DNA of 64,000 nucleotides, taken from positions 11,791,676 to 11,855,675 of the forward strand of contig NC_089869.1 in NCBI RefSeq assembly GCF_036373705.1, read 5' to 3'. The position numbers were made by a program, and so were the translations under genes. This DNA comes from Amia ocellicauda. Its lineage: Eukaryota > Chordata > Actinopteri > Amiiformes > Amiidae. This document shows, in pieces, positions 1 through 10,374 of this stretch (position 1 is its first letter; each line of letters opens with the position of its first letter). Under the pieces are notes generated by a model. It worked only from the letters and a program-made list of their open reading frames with translations, did no database searches and was not told the DNA's origin.

Positions 1-1283
1 TTAGACCAAGCGCTGGCCAAGATGAAAGAACAGAGGAACATCACCCCATCTGAACCATCTCAACTAACTGCACTGGCACAGTCCAGTAGAGTACAGAACA
101 TACAATAGTACCCAGAGAGAAAAAGACCACTAAACATCTATGTCCCATTATTCCTACCAATGTTGCCAGTATAATCTTAGCCAAAAGTGACAATAAGGAG
201 AGCAATAAAAGTGCTATTTTACAGGCCGAACCTCCAAGTGTCCCATACCTGGAGGAAAAGGCTGTAGAAAAGTTCACAGAATTAACTTGGGCGAGAGCCT
301 CCAGCACTGAAGATAAATAGTTTGAAAAAGACATTCAAGGTTAAACAACCCCCCACACTCCCTCACAATAATTGTCCAGATTTAAGACCGGTATATGATG
401 AAAATAATGAAATATGGTTTTATGAAAATATAGACGGAGGGAGTTGAAACTGCTCCCCCTCTAAATAGCAAAGAGCAATAATATAATTGTGAACTTTTCA
501 GAAATTAGCCAAACCCTATCTAGTTGGAATATAAACACAAGTGTAAAGGCTATTGAAACTATACCTGTGCACCCGGACTGGCCCTCTGTTTATTTTCCCG
601 TCTCTGGAGGTTTGTGACACCTTCGATGCCGGCTGAGGATGCCGGAGAGGGAAATTTGTATTGTATGTTCCGTGTAAAACACTGCCCCTGTTAGTCATGC
701 CAATAAAGCAACCATTACATTTGAGAGTGAGAGAGAGTGAGAGAGAGGAATTGCTTTTGAATAACAGTCCTGTCCAATCAAAATGTACTATCCTTTGTCA
801 GCAGAGGGGGACACAACACAAGCTGTTATCTCCCTCTTGGAAGGCATTCTGCGCCGAGCCGGGGCCTGGACGGTCAGGGTAACTGTACAGGCAAACGACA
901 CTGGGTCAGGGGAGAATCACACTCATAGCCGCCCACTCATTCAGTTACAAAATCTTTCTAGAACGGGTTTTACCCCCATTGATGCTGGCAGCCTGATACC
1001 TGAAGCCCCTGTGGACACTGCCACCATGGGTCACCTACTGGAGCAGCTAGGCCTGATCGGCTGAGGCTCCAGTGCTGTAAGTCCTGTGCTTGGTTTATGT
1101 CTTGTTTACTAGTGTATTGACTTTTGTTTGTGTAACGACCTGTTGTTATGTGACCCGGATTATGAACTGTTTAAATCCCATCGTGTTACAGTACTTTGTG
1201 CCACGCCCTTACTACTAGCCACTTAAATTAATGTGCTGTTATAATTAGTATTATACTGACTAGTCACTATATATATTTCCACA
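1..1283. other. unassigned region, no supported gene
   Basis: I find no recognisable protein here. Short open frames exist on both strands, but none shows a domain I know. A polyadenylation-type AATAAA lies at 702-707 on the plus strand, followed by a GA-rich stretch (721-750), so the end of an old transcript or LTR is possible. I could not define LTR ends or a target-site duplication. Treated as unexplained intergenic or repeat-derived DNA. Confidence 0.4.
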
Positions 1284-1359
1284 CTAATAGTCAAGATTGT
1301 GTGTGATATTGCTTTTGTAGTCAGTAAACCAGAGGCGAAAATCTGAAATCAACTTTGGA

Positions 1360-2127
1360 GGGGCATGAATGGCAGGACCCAACAGAACATTGTCCAAAGC
1401 ATCACACTGCCTCTGCCGGCTTGCCTTCTTCCCATAGTACATCCTGGTGCCATGTGTTCTCCAAGTAAGCAACACACACGCACCCGGCCGTCCACATGAT
1501 GTAAAAGAAAACGTTATTCATCAGACCAGGCCACCTTCTTCCATTGCTCCGTGGTCCAGTTCTGATGCTCACGTACCCATTGTAAGCGTATTCAGCAGTG
1601 GACAGGGGTCAGCATGGGCACCCTGACTGGTCTGCAGCTACGTAGCCCCATACGCAACAAATTGCGATGCACTGTTTGTTCTGACACCTTTCTATCAGAA
1701 CCAGCATTAACCTTTTCAGCAATTTGAGCTACAGTAGCTTGTCTGTTGGATCGAACCACACGGGCCAGCCTTCGCTCCCCATGTGCATCAATGAGCCTTG
1801 GCCGCCCACGACCCTGTCGCCGGTTCACCGCTTTTCCTTCCTTGGACACTTTTGACAGGTACTGACCACCGCAGACCGGGAACAGCCCACAAGAGCTGCA
1901 GTTTGGAGATGCTCTGACCCAGTCATCTAGCCATCACAGTGTGGCCCTTGTCAAAGCCGCTCAGATCCTCACACTTGCCCATTTTTCCTGCTTCTAACAC
2001 ATCAACTTTGAAGACAAAATGGTCACTTGCTGCCTAATATATCCCACCCACTGACAGGTGCCATGATAATAAGATTATCAGTGTTATTCACTTCACCTGT
2101 CAGTGGTCATGTTATAGTTGATCGGTG
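1360..2127 (-). mobile_element. Tc1-like transposon remnant, transposase pseudogene
   Basis: The minus strand carries the first part of a Tc1/mariner transposase. The terminal inverted repeat ends at 2127 (ATCGGTG) beside a TA target dinucleotide at 2128-2129. The frame at 1849-1592 contains the paired helix-turn-helix linker (GRGRPRLIDAHGERRLARVV). It runs on into the WKKVAWSDE catalytic-Asp region near 1515-1530, where a stop codon follows the DE. Transposase similarity resumes at 1475 (GTRMYYGKKASRQRQCDAL) and ends near 1360, so the C-terminal part with the last catalytic Glu and the other inverted repeat are gone. It is inactive. The same family occurs as a short deletion derivative at 28996-29375. 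Confidence 0.85.
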
Positions 2128-2146
2128 TAAGTACAGTTCTAAAAGT

Positions 2147-2153
2147 ATATGTA

Positions 2154-2188
<35 letters not shown>

Positions 2189-2222
2189 ATGTATATGTGT
2201 GTGTGTCTGTGTGTGTGTGTAT
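2147..2222. repeat. GT/TATG microsatellite
   Basis: Simple repeat of alternating GT units with an interior TATG block, just outside the end of the preceding Tc1 remnant. Confidence 0.9.
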
Positions 2223-2400
2223 ACTGCTAATCTATGACAAACAGCCTAGCCGACGAATCAGAGTCGGAAAGGGTTATTAAGTAATCAGACAATTAGATGA
2301 AAGCGGGGAAGCCTCTAAACTTGAACACAGCCTGGGAAGAGCCTGCATTTTAACTGAAGCCGGCTGTATGGAGGAAGGGTTTCTCAAGTAAGAGTATATA

Positions 2401-3953
2401 CAGAGAGGGAAAAAAGTATTTGAGTATTTGTTTGCCCACTGACAAAGAAATGATCAGTCTATAATTTTAATGGTAGTTAGTATGTTAAGAGTGAGAGACT
2501 GAATAAGAACAAAAAAATCCAGAAAAACGAATTTAAAAAAAGTTATAAATTGATTTGCATGATAATGAGGGAAATAATTATTTGATCCCCTATCAATCAG
2601 CAAGATTTCTGGCTCCCAGGTGTCTTTTATACAGGTAACGAGCTGACATCAGGAGCACTGTCTTAAAGGGAGTGCTCCTAATCTCAGCTCGTTACCTGTA
2701 TAAAAGACACCTGTCCACAGAAGCAATCAATCAATCAGATTCCAAACTCTCCACCATGGCCAAGACCAAAGAGCTGTCCAATGATGTCAGGGACAAGATT
2801 GTAGACCTACACAAGGCTGGAATGGGCTACAAGACCATCGCCAAGCAGCTTGGTGAGAAGGTGACAACAGTTGGTGCGATTATTCGCAAATGGAAGAAAC
2901 ACAAAATAACGGTCAGTCTCCCTCGGTCTGGGGCTCCATGCAAGATCTCACCTCATGGAGTTTCACTGATCATGAGAACAGTGAGGAATCAGCCCAGAAC
3001 TACACGGGAGGATCTTGTTAATGATCTCAAGGCAGCTGGGACCATAGTCACCAAAAAAACAATTCGTAACACACTATGCCGTGAAGGACTGAAATCCTGC
3101 AGCGCCCGCAAGGTCCCCCTGCTCAAGAAAGCACATGTACAGGCCCGTCTGAAGTTTGCCAATGAACATCTGAATGATTCAGAGGAGTGTTGTGGTCAGA
3201 TGAGACCAAAATTGAGCTCTTTGGCATCAACTCAACTTGCCGTGTTTGGAGAAGGAGGAATGACCCCAAGAACACCATCCCCACCGTCAAACATGGAGGT
3301 GGAAACATTATGCTTTGGGGGTGTTTTTCTACTAAGGGGACAGGACAACTGCACCGCATCAAAGGGACGATGGACGGGGCCATGTACCTTCAAATCTTGG
3401 GTGAGAACCTCCTTCCCTCAGCCAGGGCATTGAAAATGGGTCGTAGATGGGTATTCCAACATGACAATGACCCAAAACACACAGCCAAGGCAACAAAGGA
3501 GTGGCTCAAGAAGAAGCACATTAAGGTCCTGGAGTGGCCTAGCCAGTCTCCAGACCTTAATCCCATAGAAAATCTGTGGAGGGAGCTGAAGGTTCGAGTT
3601 GCCAAACGTCAGCCTCGAAACCTTAATGACTTGGAGAGGATCTGCAAAGAGGAGTGGGACAAAATCCCTCCTGAGATGTGTGCAAACCTGGTGGCCAACT
3701 ACAAGAAACGTCTGACCTCTGCGATTGCCAACAAGGGTTTTGCCACCAAGTACTAAGTCGAAGGGGTCAAATACTTATTTCCCTCATTAACATGCAAATC
3801 AATTGATAACTTTTTTGAAATGGATTTTTTTGTTGTTATTCTGTCTCTCACTGTTAAAATACACCTACCATTAAAATTATAGACTGATCATTTCTTTGTC
3901 AGTGGGCAAACGTACAAAATCAGCAGGGGATCAAATACTTTTTCTCCTCACTG
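2401..3953 (+). mobile_element. nearly full-length Tc1-like transposon
   Basis: The element is bounded by TA dinucleotides at 2399-2400 and 3954-3955. Its long imperfect inverted repeats (about 200 bp) begin with a CAG(T/A)GAGG-type tip and the phrase AAAAAGTATTTGA. Internal direct repeats near the arm ends match the IR/DR layout of fish Tc1 elements. It encloses one transposase gene. Total length of about 1.55 kb is normal for an autonomous Tc1 element, so only point damage and a small frameshift separate this copy from an intact one. Confidence 0.9.
2756..3756 (+). pseudogene. Tc1-type DD34E transposase with one frameshift
   Basis: This is a cut-and-paste transposase of the Tc1/mariner superfamily, acting at TA sites. 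Translation starts at ATG 2756 ([16 protein letters not shown]) in a good context (ccaccATGG); the open frame upstream lies in the inverted repeat. The N-terminal paired-type helix-turn-helix covers about residues 1-110, with the GRPR-like hinge altered to SLPRSGAP. Near 3182-3190 the frame is lost, apparently by a small deletion just before the first catalytic Asp. It resumes in another frame with WSDETKIE, then QHDNDPKHT and [11 protein letters not shown], so all three D, D, E residues are present. It ends at a TAA at 3754. It would make no full-length enzyme as read here. Confidence 0.88.
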
Positions 3954-3955
3954 TA

Positions 3956-4818
3956 AATATATATATAATTGTGTAGGCTATTGAAAGGGTCTTTGCTGCT
4001 TGAATGTTTAACTGCTACATACTGTAGAAATTATTGATGGTATATAATTAGAATTTAAGCACATTCCTCTAAAGGAAACATATTTGTGAGTGTTCCTTAA
4101 TTAAAAAAACTCATTAACAGCTAGTTTAAGTCAAATACTTTACTTGCAAAATATTTCAGTGCAGGATAACAAAAATATATTATGTGTGCATTAATCAAAT
4201 GTATTATCAAAATAGTAACTACAATTAAAATATAGTATCAGTGACAGTTGGCGATATTTGAAAAATGTCGGTGCATCGTTTTTGTTTCTGTTTTACTTCA
4301 ACTTTAATTCAACTGGAGACCTGTATACAACATATTGGAAAAACTGTGGGTGTGTATAAAAGTGCTCTCTAACCATAACTTGCATGGAACTAGTTTTAAA
4401 AAGATTTTTAAAATCTGTTTTTCAGGAGTTTTAATATACAACCTTAGAAGTAATGTGTAGAAATTCTACACAAAAAATGTGTTAATAGTACTAGTATGAC
4501 ACATTTTGTGTTATTTTCTACACAATATGTGCAGGTACTGTCTTTCTTCTAACGCATGACAATAAAGTAATTTCAGCCAAAAATACCAAGAAAGTGTAAT
4601 TTAGTTGTTTTATTTTCTTCTCCCCTAGATTAATCATGTTATCCGTCATCTCTCTCTCTTTCTGTGGTTGTTTGCCTTTGTTGATTAAACTGATGTTGAA
4701 GGAATATTGACAATTCGACATCGATTCCATTTGCAAATCCAACCAATTTTCAATGTATATTCAATGTTGAAATATGATGTTGAAACAACGTTGTTTCTAA
4801 TGTATTTTGTCTGCTGGG
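3956..4818. other. AT-rich intergenic DNA
   Basis: AT-rich sequence between the Tc1 element and duplicated copy A. I see no exon, inverted repeat or transposon similarity worth calling. Confidence 0.5.
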
Positions 4819-7158
4819 TTAACAATTGTTAATGTTCCAATTTAATTGACAGTAGTTTAACACTATTCTTTTTAAAAGTTCAATCATTTAACTTCATTAT
4901 TTCATTTCCTCAATTGCTTTAGAAAAATATCCGCATTATAACATTACACAAATACCAATCCAGAACACAATGCAACATTGATTTTCAAACTAAAAGACAT
5001 GTATTTACAGCAGTCGGCAGAATTTACAGAGAAGTGCAGCGACTCTCACTGTCCCCCCTGTTGAACTTTGAACTCTTGCAGCAGCTTCCCCAGATGTTGA
5101 CCATCATGGAGTTTGACAGTGAAAGAAGCTGTTCACGTTATTACCCCATTATTTTGGAAAAAAGACTGATCTGTGTGAAAATATGTATCAGGGTTTTATA
5201 GTTTTTATGCAGATTCTCTTCATCATTTTGAAAGCAGTTTCACTGTTGTTGAAGATGTAAGATCACTGTTAGTATATGACCAGGTCACAGCTATGCAGGC
5301 TTGTGATACAGTTATCAAGCTACGCTTTGCCAGAGGTGGGTTTCTGTCTGGTATTACAGGGGAATTACATTGTTTTTTGTTGTTGCGTATTTCTCTGTGT
5401 TGCCATAACTGTTTAAGTTAAGACTGACCTGCAACATGAATAAATCAATAAATCAATAATAATGGGCATAAACAGCTTTGACAACACAGAGAAGCATGCA
5501 ACACAATACAGATCATTCAGTGGCACTTTATGAGAGCGTACAGTTTCACAGGAGGTGATGAGCATTAATAATTAGAAATACAAAATGAAGACTTGCTGAA
5601 TGTTAATAACAGTCCAGATTGGAGCTAATCCCACCACCCGTGTGTGTGCTCGTATTTGAGTTAAATGTGTTGATTCTTGTATCAGACAGGTAATTCAGCT
5701 GTAACATCAGGTTTAAGGACACATCAACTGTAACACATCCATTGTAAACTGTTTTATAGTCTACAGCTATATACACATAATATTTCAACATTAGTTTTAA
5801 AATAATTTCTCCACTTTAATTGTATGCTGAATAAACCTTCAAATTGTAACACTTTTAAATGTGTTACAGTCCTTAACCGTTTATTTACATTAACATTCAA
5901 GTAAAAAAAAAATGGTTTTCAACATGAATTATCATCGTTTACGGAAAGTGTAATATGTTTTTACAGTTGTGAACACTGATTATACGGTAGTTTGTCATTA
6001 AAGAATGAGAAACATATTGCAACCTTCATTATTACAGTTAATTCACATTGAAAACTACGGACATGTGTCCAGTGTAGCCTGTCTGTTCAGATAGTGTCTG
6101 AGCGGCAGGATGCTCAGGCGCAATTGAGCGCACAGTTTGCACACTTGTGTCCACGTTGTCACAGCGCTGCCAGGCCGCTGCTTTGTCACCGACCATCCTG
6201 CGACCTTGCACAGCGTCCTATACAGCCCACAGCACGAAAAGCATCTCAAACACAAGATCTGGACACACAGAAAAGTGTTCCCTCCAACATGTTTCCCTCA
6301 TGTGGAAGGAGATGGGGGTTTAAATGACATGCTCTTTAGCATGTAGCAACAGCAAATGCACAGCCACACAATGTGCTCGCAGTCTGAGCCTTCAGCCCAT
6401 GACTCAGTTCAGATTGAGAAAATCCCATTGCGCATGCGTTTGGACCTCTATCTGCTTCTGTTTCAAATGCTGAACAAAGAGACACAGATTTAGTTTGCAA
6501 GTCTCCCAACTGCTATATGTTTGCATTACATATATAATTGTATATCGGATTGCAAAACACACAGCCGGTGTCGTCTCATTGCTTTCATGGAAACACGCTG
6601 CGGTTCACTTCATATGGTTTCATGCCTAATTCGGATTAGTCCCTACGCGTCGCGCTCAGTTTCACAGCGCATTGACAGCTGATGAGCGCAGCGCTGTCAC
6701 TGCAGTCAGACACTGTGTTCACACTGCAGACTCGACCAATACAGTCACTGAAGACAAGTGTGCGCTGCTTCACTAGCACTCACTCGCCTCTGCGTTTCTC
6801 TGTGCACATGTGAGCGACATTCACCAGTGCATGTGCGCACATATGGCTGATAGACGTGACAGAGAGTGAAATGAATACAGTCCAGTCGTCTGAGCTATAC
6901 TGTCGGTGCCGGTATTTTATTTTGCGTGGCTTGAGATGCGTCACTCATGACGCGTTTCTCCGCCCAGGGCCGCTGCGCTCATATTGACAGACAGGCCGCA
7001 TTGAACACTTTAAAACACGGGTGCAAGTTTACACCGGCCCAGCAGCGTCACATATTAGTTGAGGCGGCCCTGGGCCAGATGCGTCCTTTCCCCGAGACAG
7101 CGGAGGAGATCCGCGAGCGAACTGTGCCCCACACGTCACCATGGCGACGTGAACGCTA

Positions 7159-7189
7159 TGACGTCACACTGGGTCCCGATACATAAATA
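7159..7189 (+). promoter_or_regulatory. CRE plus TATA promoter of kinase gene A
   Basis: A perfect cAMP-response element TGACGTCA lies at 7159-7166 and a TATA-like ATAAATA at 7183-7189. They sit 130 and 107 bp upstream of the kinase ATG, inside a CpG-rich stretch (about 6600-7180). The arrangement predicts a start site near 7215 and a short leader. The equivalent elements are unchanged in copy B. No experiment supports use; this is inferred from position. Confidence 0.6.
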
Positions 7190-7295
7190 GCGCTGCTTGA
7201 GCCGAAGCATTCAGATCCTGAGCTCACCTGACAGAGTTGACGACCCACGACACGCTTTAGCGACCCGCCTGTTCTTGGACCATCTACCAGAGAAA

Positions 7296-8648
7296 ATGTT
7301 TTTTCAGGGGAGAATCCTGCCGCTAGTTTTTCCAGCAGCGCTGGTGCTTATGGGCTGGTATTGGTATAAGTCGCGCAAGAACAAGCCCGACCCCAGTACC
7401 GACACGGAGGAATGTGCTGGAGAGCAGCTGCAAAAAACACACAGCCCAGCGGCGGAGGAGGAGTTTGAATATCTGGAAGAAAATGAACATCGGGAGGTCG
7501 AGTTTGAACGTCTGCAGAAGGAGGAGAATGAACACCTGGAGATGCAGGAGTTTGAGCAGCTGGAGAAGGAGATTGAAGACCTGGAGGAGTTTGAAGATCT
7601 GGAGAAGCGTCTCGAAGATGGTCTAGACCTCGATCTCCCACAGCCAGATGTGACGGGGCAATTTCATTGTTGTCTGGCGGAATTCAAATGTGTCGCTGTT
7701 CTAGGGCGCGGCGCATTTGGAAAGGTGCTGCTTGCCGAGTCGAGAAGAACGACCCAAAGATTTGCCCTCAAGGCCATTCAAAAAAGAGGGGCTGTTGACA
7801 GTCAAGATGTTGCAAGCCTCATGTGTGAGAGGAGCGTCTTGCAGACTGTGAGCAGCGTGCACCACCCTTTCTTGGTGAACTTCTACGGCTCCTTCCAGAC
7901 TGAGGAGCACTTGGTCTTCATCATGGAGTACGTCGCAGGGGGAGACCTCACGCTGGACGGAGAAGCGATCTCAGAGCCCCGGGCTGTATTCAGTGCTGCT
8001 TGTGTGGTGTTGGGGGTGGATTTCCTTCACAGGCACAATATCGCACACAGGGATCTGAAGCTGCCCAACCTGCTGATGGACAGACGAGGCTTCGTGAAGA
8101 TTGCGGACTTTGGTCTGTGCAAGGAAAATATGGGTGCAAGTGACCGGACGAGTTCGTTCTGCGGGACTCCTGACTTCCTTGCTCCAGAAGTCCTGTCGGA
8201 GGAGTCCTACACCCGTGCAGTTGATTGGTGGGCACTGGGGGTCCTGCTCTTTGAGATGATGGTGGGCGATTGTCCTTTTACCGGAGTCAATGAGCGGGAT
8301 CTGTACGAGAGTATCGTGAATGATCCAGTGCCATTCCCCCAGCACCTGTCAAACGAAGCAGTCTCCGTTATGACAAGGCTGATGAGCAAGAATCCTGCTT
8401 GGCGGCTCGGGGCCGGAGAACGAGGCGCCCAAGAAGTGATGCAGCACGCCTTCTTCAGGAGCGTGGACTGGCCTGGGCTGGAGGCACAGAGGGTAACGCC
8501 TCCATTTGTGCCCACCGTCAGAGAGCACAAGGATGTGGGTGATGATTTAACATCTGAAGCCCCAGTCCTCAGTCTTGGCTCCAGGGTCCTCAGCCCGGAG
8601 GAGCAGGACTTGTTCCAGGAGTTTGACTCCGTCGCAGACTGGTATTAA
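7296..8648 (+). CDS. intronless PKN-like AGC serine/threonine kinase with N-terminal membrane anchor (copy A)
   Basis: Predicted 450-aa protein kinase. The first ATG in the open frame is at 7296 (A at -3). Residues 7-24 are hydrophobic and followed by KSRKNK, a likely signal anchor leaving the kinase in the cytosol. Residues 55-112 are acidic, leucine-spaced and coiled-coil-like, with EFExLE-type repeats. The kinase domain spans about 130-387: glycine loop LGRGAFGKV (136-144), Lys159, alpha-C Glu178, HRDLKLPN (251-258), DFG (271-273), CGTPDF activation loop with Thr291, APE (296-298). The AGC tail keeps TSEAP and a hydrophobic motif FQEFD with Asp in the phosphosite, as in PKN. LCKE, YTRAVDWW and the ending ADWY also point to PKN1/2/3. 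PKN HR1 and C2 domains are absent. One exon suggests a retrocopy, with a new N terminus. Every key catalytic residue is present, so it is probably active. Confidence 0.9.
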   Translation: MFFQGRILPLVFPAALVLMGWYWYKSRKNKPDPSTDTEECAGEQLQKTHSPAAEEEFEYLEENEHREVEFERLQKEENEHLEMQEFEQLEKEIEDLEEFEDLEKRLEDGLDLDLPQPDVTGQFHCCLAEFKCVAVLGRGAFGKVLLAESRRTTQRFALKAIQKRGAVDSQDVASLMCERSVLQTVSSVHHPFLVNFYGSFQTEEHLVFIMEYVAGGDLTLDGEAISEPRAVFSAACVVLGVDFLHRHNIAHRDLKLPNLLMDRRGFVKIADFGLCKENMGASDRTSSFCGTPDFLAPEVLSEESYTRAVDWWALGVLLFEMMVGDCPFTGVNERDLYESIVNDPVPFPQHLSNEAVSVMTRLMSKNPAWRLGAGERGAQEVMQHAFFRSVDWPGLEAQRVTPPFVPTVREHKDVGDDLTSEAPVLSLGSRVLSPEEQDLFQEFDSVADWY

Positions 8649-9143
8649 ATGCCACTGGAGAGATGCCAACACTGGAACAAAGAATGACGACGCCACCCCA
8701 GACAGCCCCATCCCGACTCCAGGACACCGCCTTCTCAGAGGGACCTCGTCTCCGCCAGCACTGGAAGAAATTTTTGGTTGTGGAGGAGTGCACCAATAAG
8801 AAAACACATGTGGACCATCAAACAATTAGAGAAAGAAATCAAACAAGATAATTGACTGTAAAAAATTGGAAGTTGAATACAGTTAAGGCAACCAGCTACA
8901 CAGTATAGTCAACTTTTGGGCACAATGTTGAACAAACTAGAATTAATGATTGCTTTCATCAAGATTTCTTGCCCAGCAAATGCAATGAGTAATTTCATTT
9001 CTAAGTTGAATTAACATGAGATTAAACATTGCATGGACTTAAAGGTTCATATTACGAGGACTTGAATTCCTGGGTTGTCTTAACAATTTTGTTATCTTCT
9101 CACTTCATTGCATTATGGACAGAAGACTTTCTTGCTCACTTCC

Positions 9144-9149
9144 AATAAA
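9144..9149 (+). terminator. polyadenylation signal, kinase gene A
   Basis: AATAAA about 495 bp after the kinase stop codon, in the same position relative to the gene as 35279-35284 in copy B. No earlier canonical signal is seen in copy A. Confidence 0.55.
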
Positions 9150-10224
9150 ATGTTGATTTAAACAACAAACATTTCATGCACTTGAGTGTCATACAAACAT
9201 TGGTGGCTTAACAGACACAAAATCCTATTCAAAAGAGAATACTGTAGCCTGTGCTTTAACCCTTACATGCATGAATTACAAGACATCCGTCTTCCCCCTT
9301 CCTTGAAATGACTGCTCTAACAGTGGACAGGTCAAAACAGCTTTTCCAATGCATTCCTCTCAATCATGTTATGTTAGATGAGTGATTACTTCAAGAAGGG
9401 GAAGAAAGGATGTGAAAGGGTGTTTTCTAAGATAATTAAAAACAGGACTTGAAAAGTGAACACTTGTAAACATTTGGTTTGGGCATCAAAGTGGCTCTAA
9501 ATAACATTTCTGAAAGTAAAATACCTATTTTCTAAAAATAGAAAAATGTACTGAAAGGATATAGGATACAGGCTGAACATCCTATTCCATATATGCACGA
9601 CAACACCTGTATTGTAGGAAGTCCACTACAGTGCTTTCTTTCTTTCGTACCCAGAATAAAATGTCATGTTTGTCACACCATACTTTAAATTAAACACGCT
9701 GTTTGCACATCCAAGAGGTTCTGTATATCCTATTTACAACCCAAAATAAGCTGAAATGTTCTCTGGTACACATAAAACAAACCAAAAACTTGGTCAAACC
9801 CAACATCATGTTTGTCAGACCTTATTTAAACTGAAATATTTGGTTTGCACATCCAAGTGATTCTGTACAGCCTACATATTTATTTTTTGCTTGCAACAAA
9901 AGCTGTACTGCATTATATCCACTACAGTGCTCAGAGTTCTTCATATGAAGAGAACTCGATTAACTAAAAATGTTGTCAATCTCATGCATGATGTTGATCA
10001 CACCTCACTTGATTATATAATTGATGAGATATCAAGACTTCTGTGGGTGGAGGTTATCCTCACAGCAAGAGCTTGGTTGTGAGAGACTGCAGCCTAGCAG
10101 AGCACTGAGAGCCAAGGTCCTTCAAGACCAAAAATCACCTCAAAAGCAGATTTCAGTTATTTTTGGGAAATCAATGTTCAGAGTGTAGAGAAGGCCAAAC
10201 AGCAGAGCAAATGGAGTAGGAAAA

Positions 10225-10374
10225 TCACGGACATCTTAAAACACAACAGCTTCTTTTAACACAACGGCGACACTTGTGACTGTTGGAAATGACTTGGAGG
10301 TCTACATCATCCTCGATGGCTGTGAGGATGCCAATGTTGATGCCGTTGGTGCAGCTCTCCTTGGGCTCAGTGTC
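10225..10374 (-). CDS. putative terminal exon, unrecognised protein (copy A)
   Basis: On the minus strand a pyrimidine-rich tract and cag precede an open frame beginning DTEPKESCTNGINIG at 10374, ending at TGA 10225-10227 after a Cys/Arg-rich tail. The first 30 residues look protein-like (TAIEDDVDLQVISNS). The frame is kept in copy B at 36358-36507. I do not recognise the protein. A possible upstream exon with good acceptor and donor lies at 11031-11175, but all its frames contain stops, so the transcript could be non-coding or the exon false. The plus strand of the same stretch is also open, so strand is uncertain. Confidence 0.35.
   Translation of the reverse strand, partial: DTEPKESCTNGINIGILTAIEDDVDLQVISNSHKCRRCVKRSCCVLRCP

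Noticed and set aside
41..334. 97-codon minus-strand frame with a hydrophobic stretch, possibly a membrane or envelope-like protein
   Set aside because: No ATG context, splice site or family motif supports it, and the opposite strand is equally open in part.
2672..2755. 28 extra codons before the Tc1 transposase ATG
   Set aside because: They fall in the inverted-repeat leader; family proteins start at MAKTKEL-type residues at 2756.
7197..7295. 33 extra codons ahead of the kinase ATG
   Set aside because: The open frame there starts at TTG, overlaps the predicted transcription start and has no ATG; ATG 7296 is the sensible start.
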